From SIG205 sp045545595 (GTDB lineage Bacteria; Bacillota_I; Bacilli_A; RF39; UBA660), in the NCBI GenBank assembly GCA_045545595.1, contig JAZQBG010000014.1:1-30326 (forward strand): DNA of 30,326 nucleotides, given 5' to 3'. Each line of letters starts with the position of its first letter. Position 1 is the stretch's first letter. Positions 29,901 to 30,326 of the stretch are shown here, one piece after another. The translations under genes and the position numbers were made by a program. The notes beneath the pieces are model-generated. The model saw only the letters and a program-made list of their open reading frames with translations. It made no database searches and was not told where the DNA came from.

Positions 29901-30317
29901 ATGTTATTTAACAAAAGCAGATGTTATGATGGATGTTCATCATGCCAAAGTTCTATGCCAAGAACTGATATGTACACAAATATTGATATAGATCAAAATT
30001 ATATCAAAAAAGAAGAAAAAAATATCACAATGATGCCAGGAATGGGTATGAAAGGTGGAAGTTTTGATTGTGGATTTAACAAGGGTATGGACCATATGAT
30101 GAATATGTGTGGATGCAAAATGCAACCTGTATATGAACAACCAATTGAAAAATGCGTTCATAGAACAATTTGTCATGAAGTACCTCACGTATGCCCAATA
30201 AACACAAAAATAATAAACCATCATGTATACAGACATACATATTCACCATGTTATTCATGTTGTGAAGAAAATGAAGTTTGTCAAATAAATGAAGGCTCTT
30301 GTTGCTGTTTTAAATAA
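29901..30317 (+). CDS. CotD-like Cys/His-rich spore coat protein
   Basis: The 138-residue product is rich in Cys, His and Met, with no signal peptide: an N-terminal RCYDGCSSCQSS, a Met/Gly stretch (MMPGMGMKGG), MMNMCGCKMQP, and a Cys-rich end (CYSCCEEN, CCCF). The part VPHVCPINTKIINHHVYRHT matches the CotD core pattern (VPHIHPSHT-NVNHH-F-H), so an inner-coat structural role is likely. The RBS GGGGG sits in a hairpin, and a SigK-like promoter lies in its loop, consistent with late mother-cell expression. The stop is followed by only nine bases of the window. Confidence 0.72.
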   Translation: MLFNKSRCYDGCSSCQSSMPRTDMYTNIDIDQNYIKKEEKNITMMPGMGMKGGSFDCGFNKGMDHMMNMCGCKMQPVYEQPIEKCVHRTICHEVPHVCPINTKIINHHVYRHTYSPCYSCCEENEVCQINEGSCCCFK

Positions 30318-30326
30318 TTTTTAAAA

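Overview
The window is a stretch of bacterial chromosome, strongly AT-rich on both strands. It uses the standard code: TGA is a stop, for example in tsaD, and Trp is TGG. Most genes have good Shine-Dalgarno sites of the AGGAG or GAGGTGA type. The content points to a low-GC, endospore-related member of the Bacillota (Bacilli or a Mollicutes-like gut lineage): a SufCDSU/SufB iron-sulfur locus, PrsA foldase, an RNase J2-like protein, FtsY/YlxM/Ffh, a CGAAC-type LexA box, tiny YjcZ-type peptides, a SigE/SigK-like sigma factor and a CotD-like coat protein. The species cannot be named from the sequence.

Layout. 1-1761: a group II intron on the minus strand, probably class C. It holds a reverse transcriptase/maturase gene, is cut by the left window edge, and starts four bases past a terminator-like hairpin. 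1778-2092: a compact candidate type I toxin-antitoxin module. It has a 24-residue hydrophobic peptide on the minus strand and a convergent antisense RNA on the plus strand; each transcript has its own terminator, the toxin Shine-Dalgarno is locked in a hairpin, and the two ends of the toxin mRNA are complementary. 2119-8915: housekeeping and envelope genes (tsaD, a membrane-anchored unknown, a NAGPA-type phosphodiester glycosidase, prsA, an unknown, two YjcZ-like peptides, a small multidrug export family membrane protein, HIT, GDPD). 8988-9953: dinD under a textbook SOS promoter.

9987-16485: the Suf locus sufC-sufD-sufS-sufU, one unknown gene, a terminator, then sufB overlapping a cell-wall amidase. 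16580-17687: a short SSB, then two divergent XRE regulators around a perfect palindrome. 17686-20900: a class B-like sortase with an unusually large N-terminal region, divergent from a repeat-bearing surface protein that is its likely substrate. 20916-24483: a sporulation-type sigma factor, an RNase J2-like protein with a degraded active site and a GT4 glycosyltransferase. 24528-25464: an Rpn/PD-(D/E)XK nuclease-transposase family gene.

25510-29832: the SRP targeting cluster ftsY, unknown, ylxM, M19 dipeptidase, a 44-residue ORF and ffh. 29850-30317: a Cys/His-rich CotD-like coat protein. Its SigK-like -10 lies in the loop of a hairpin that would hide its Shine-Dalgarno in readthrough RNA.

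The best candidate for something undescribed is the type I toxin-antitoxin locus at 1778-2092, followed by the sortase/surface protein pair. I saw no CRISPR array, tRNA, rRNA or insertion sequence.
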